In this document: positions 63,433-64,000 of the stretch, piece after piece
How the letters are laid out: every line of letters starts with the position of its first letter
Numbering within the stretch: position 1 is the first letter of the stretch
DNA from: Pseudomonas sp. ACM7
GTDB taxonomy: Bacteria > Pseudomonadota > Gammaproteobacteria > Pseudomonadales > Pseudomonadaceae
Length of the DNA stretch: 64,000 nucleotides
NCBI RefSeq assembly: GCF_004136015.1
Contig: NZ_CP024866.1
Span: 6,338,861-6,402,860, forward strand
Direction: 5' to 3'
Program-made: the position numbers and the translations under genes
The notes under the pieces: model-generated
The model's database searches: none
The model's input: only the letters and a program-made list of their open reading frames with translations
Told to the model about the DNA's origin: nothing

Positions 63433-64000
63433 ATGTACAAAATTCTGATTGCCGACGATCACCCGCTGTTTCGCGAAGCCATACATAACGTCATCAGCGA
63501 TGGCTTTCCGGGCAGCGAGGTGATGGAAACCGCCGACCTGGACAGCGCCTTGGTGCTGACACAGGAACACGACGACCTGGACCTGATCCTGCTTGACCTG
63601 AACATGCCCGGCATGCACGGCCTCAACGGCCTGATCAACCTGCGCAACGAGGCGCCGACCATTCCGGTGGTGATCGTCTCGGCCGAACAGGACAAACAAG
63701 TCGTGCTGCAAGCCATCACTTATGGCGCGGTGGGTTTCATCACCAAATCCTCGCCAAGGGTGCAGATGACCGAGGCCATCCAGCAGATCCTTAACGGTAA
63801 TGTCTACTTGCCGCCGGACATCATCCGCACGCAAAAATGCGGTACAAGGCGCATGAACGATGCCCCGAGCTTCCCACCTGAACTGCTCCAGGCCTTGACC
63901 CGCAAGCAGTTGCTGGTGCTCGAACGCATGACCAAGGGCGAGTCGAACAAACAGATCGCCTACACCCTGGAAATCGCCGAAACCACGGTCAAGGCCCACG
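63433..64000 (+). CDS. NarL/LuxR response regulator (ErbR/AgmR/PedR1 type), 3' end beyond window
   Basis: This response regulator starts with the receiver ([20 protein letters not shown]), the phospho-Asp in [15 protein letters not shown], and the conserved Lys in GFITKSS. A helix-turn-helix of the LuxR type follows ([29 protein letters not shown]), cut by the end of the window after about 189 codons. The place and sequence match the regulator of ethanol/alcohol oxidation genes of P. aeruginosa and P. putida. AGGTGAAAGG precedes the ATG at 63433. Its kinase may be ErcS or a kinase outside the window. Confidence 0.85.
   Translation, partial: MYKILIADDHPLFREAIHNVISDGFPGSEVMETADLDSALVLTQEHDDLDLILLDLNMPGMHGLNGLINLRNEAPTIPVVIVSAEQDKQVVLQAITYGAVGFITKSSPRVQMTEAIQQILNGNVYLPPDIIRTQKCGTRRMNDAPSFPPELLQALTRKQLLVLERMTKGESNKQIAYTLEIAETTVKAH

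Overview
The window reads as chromosome of a fluorescent-group Pseudomonas. The GC-rich codon use, gene families and orders typical of P. putida/P. fluorescens, and many REP doublets with the core GGGAGCGGGCTTGCTCGCGA all point there. It is almost entirely catabolic and accessory gene content, with no RNA genes and no CRISPR array.

Left part (1-18.3 kb): an indole-3-acetic acid (auxin) catabolic locus. On the minus strand, in the known iacHABICDE order, lie an amidase (IacH), flavin hydroxylase (IacA), IacB, IacI, Rieske dioxygenase alpha and beta subunits (IacC, IacD) and an SDR (IacE). iacF and iacG would lie left of base 1. Diverging from iacH is an eight-function plus-strand operon: a branched-chain-type ABC importer (binding protein, permease, fused permease-ATPase, ATPase), a ketopantoate-reductase-like enzyme, a class II aldolase-like enzyme and an Aer-like PAS chemoreceptor. 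An AraC regulator, an MFS transporter and a MarR regulator (probable IacR) close the block. The divergent region carries a perfect FNR/ANR box, a good sigma-54 -24/-12 element and a structured leader.

18.3-20.3 kb is a scar: an OprD porin remnant with an in-frame stop, the N-terminus of an IS1182-type transposase, a LysE exporter and about 0.9 kb with no recognisable gene. 20.3-26.7 kb holds assorted enzymes: tautomerase, TetR regulator, cysteine hydrolase, 2-hydroxyacid dehydrogenase, APH-type kinase, SDR and Gfo/Idh oxidoreductase. A possible leader peptide/attenuator and a roughly 220-bp imperfect hairpin lie among them.

26.7-30.7 kb: a Pro-rich lipoprotein, a DUF1652-like protein, a PAS-LuxR regulator, a decayed ECF41-sigma/carboxymuconolactone-decarboxylase pair beside a REP doublet, and two half-size YeeE/YedE sulfur transporters.

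30.7-39.2 kb: the reductive pyrimidine pathway: beta-ureidopropionase-type hydrolase, NCS1 transporter, dihydropyrimidinase, PreT, PreA and a TetR regulator. Two 26-bp palindromes lie in the divergent promoter region. CopC and CopD follow. 40.8-45.0 kb is a uronate block (OprD porin, uronate dehydrogenase, SMP-30 lactonase, aldose-1-epimerase) with a shared 20-bp operator in front of porin and dehydrogenase.

45.0-64 kb is the PQQ alcohol-oxidation (exa/ped) island: ErcS kinase, ErcA, pqqABCDE, aldehyde dehydrogenase, PedH-type quinoprotein alcohol dehydrogenase, MBL hydrolase, SoxYZ-like carrier, periplasmic binding protein, cytochrome c550, a PQQ-associated ABC system with beta-propeller protein, a rhodanese-like protein, and the start of the NarL-type regulator (ErbR/AgmR/PedR1). 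The alcohol dehydrogenase carries the extra Asp of lanthanide-dependent enzymes. No calcium-type PedE and no PedS2/PedR2 pair is present. A recurring CTTRGTA-type motif lies about 80 or 110 bp upstream of the transcription units.
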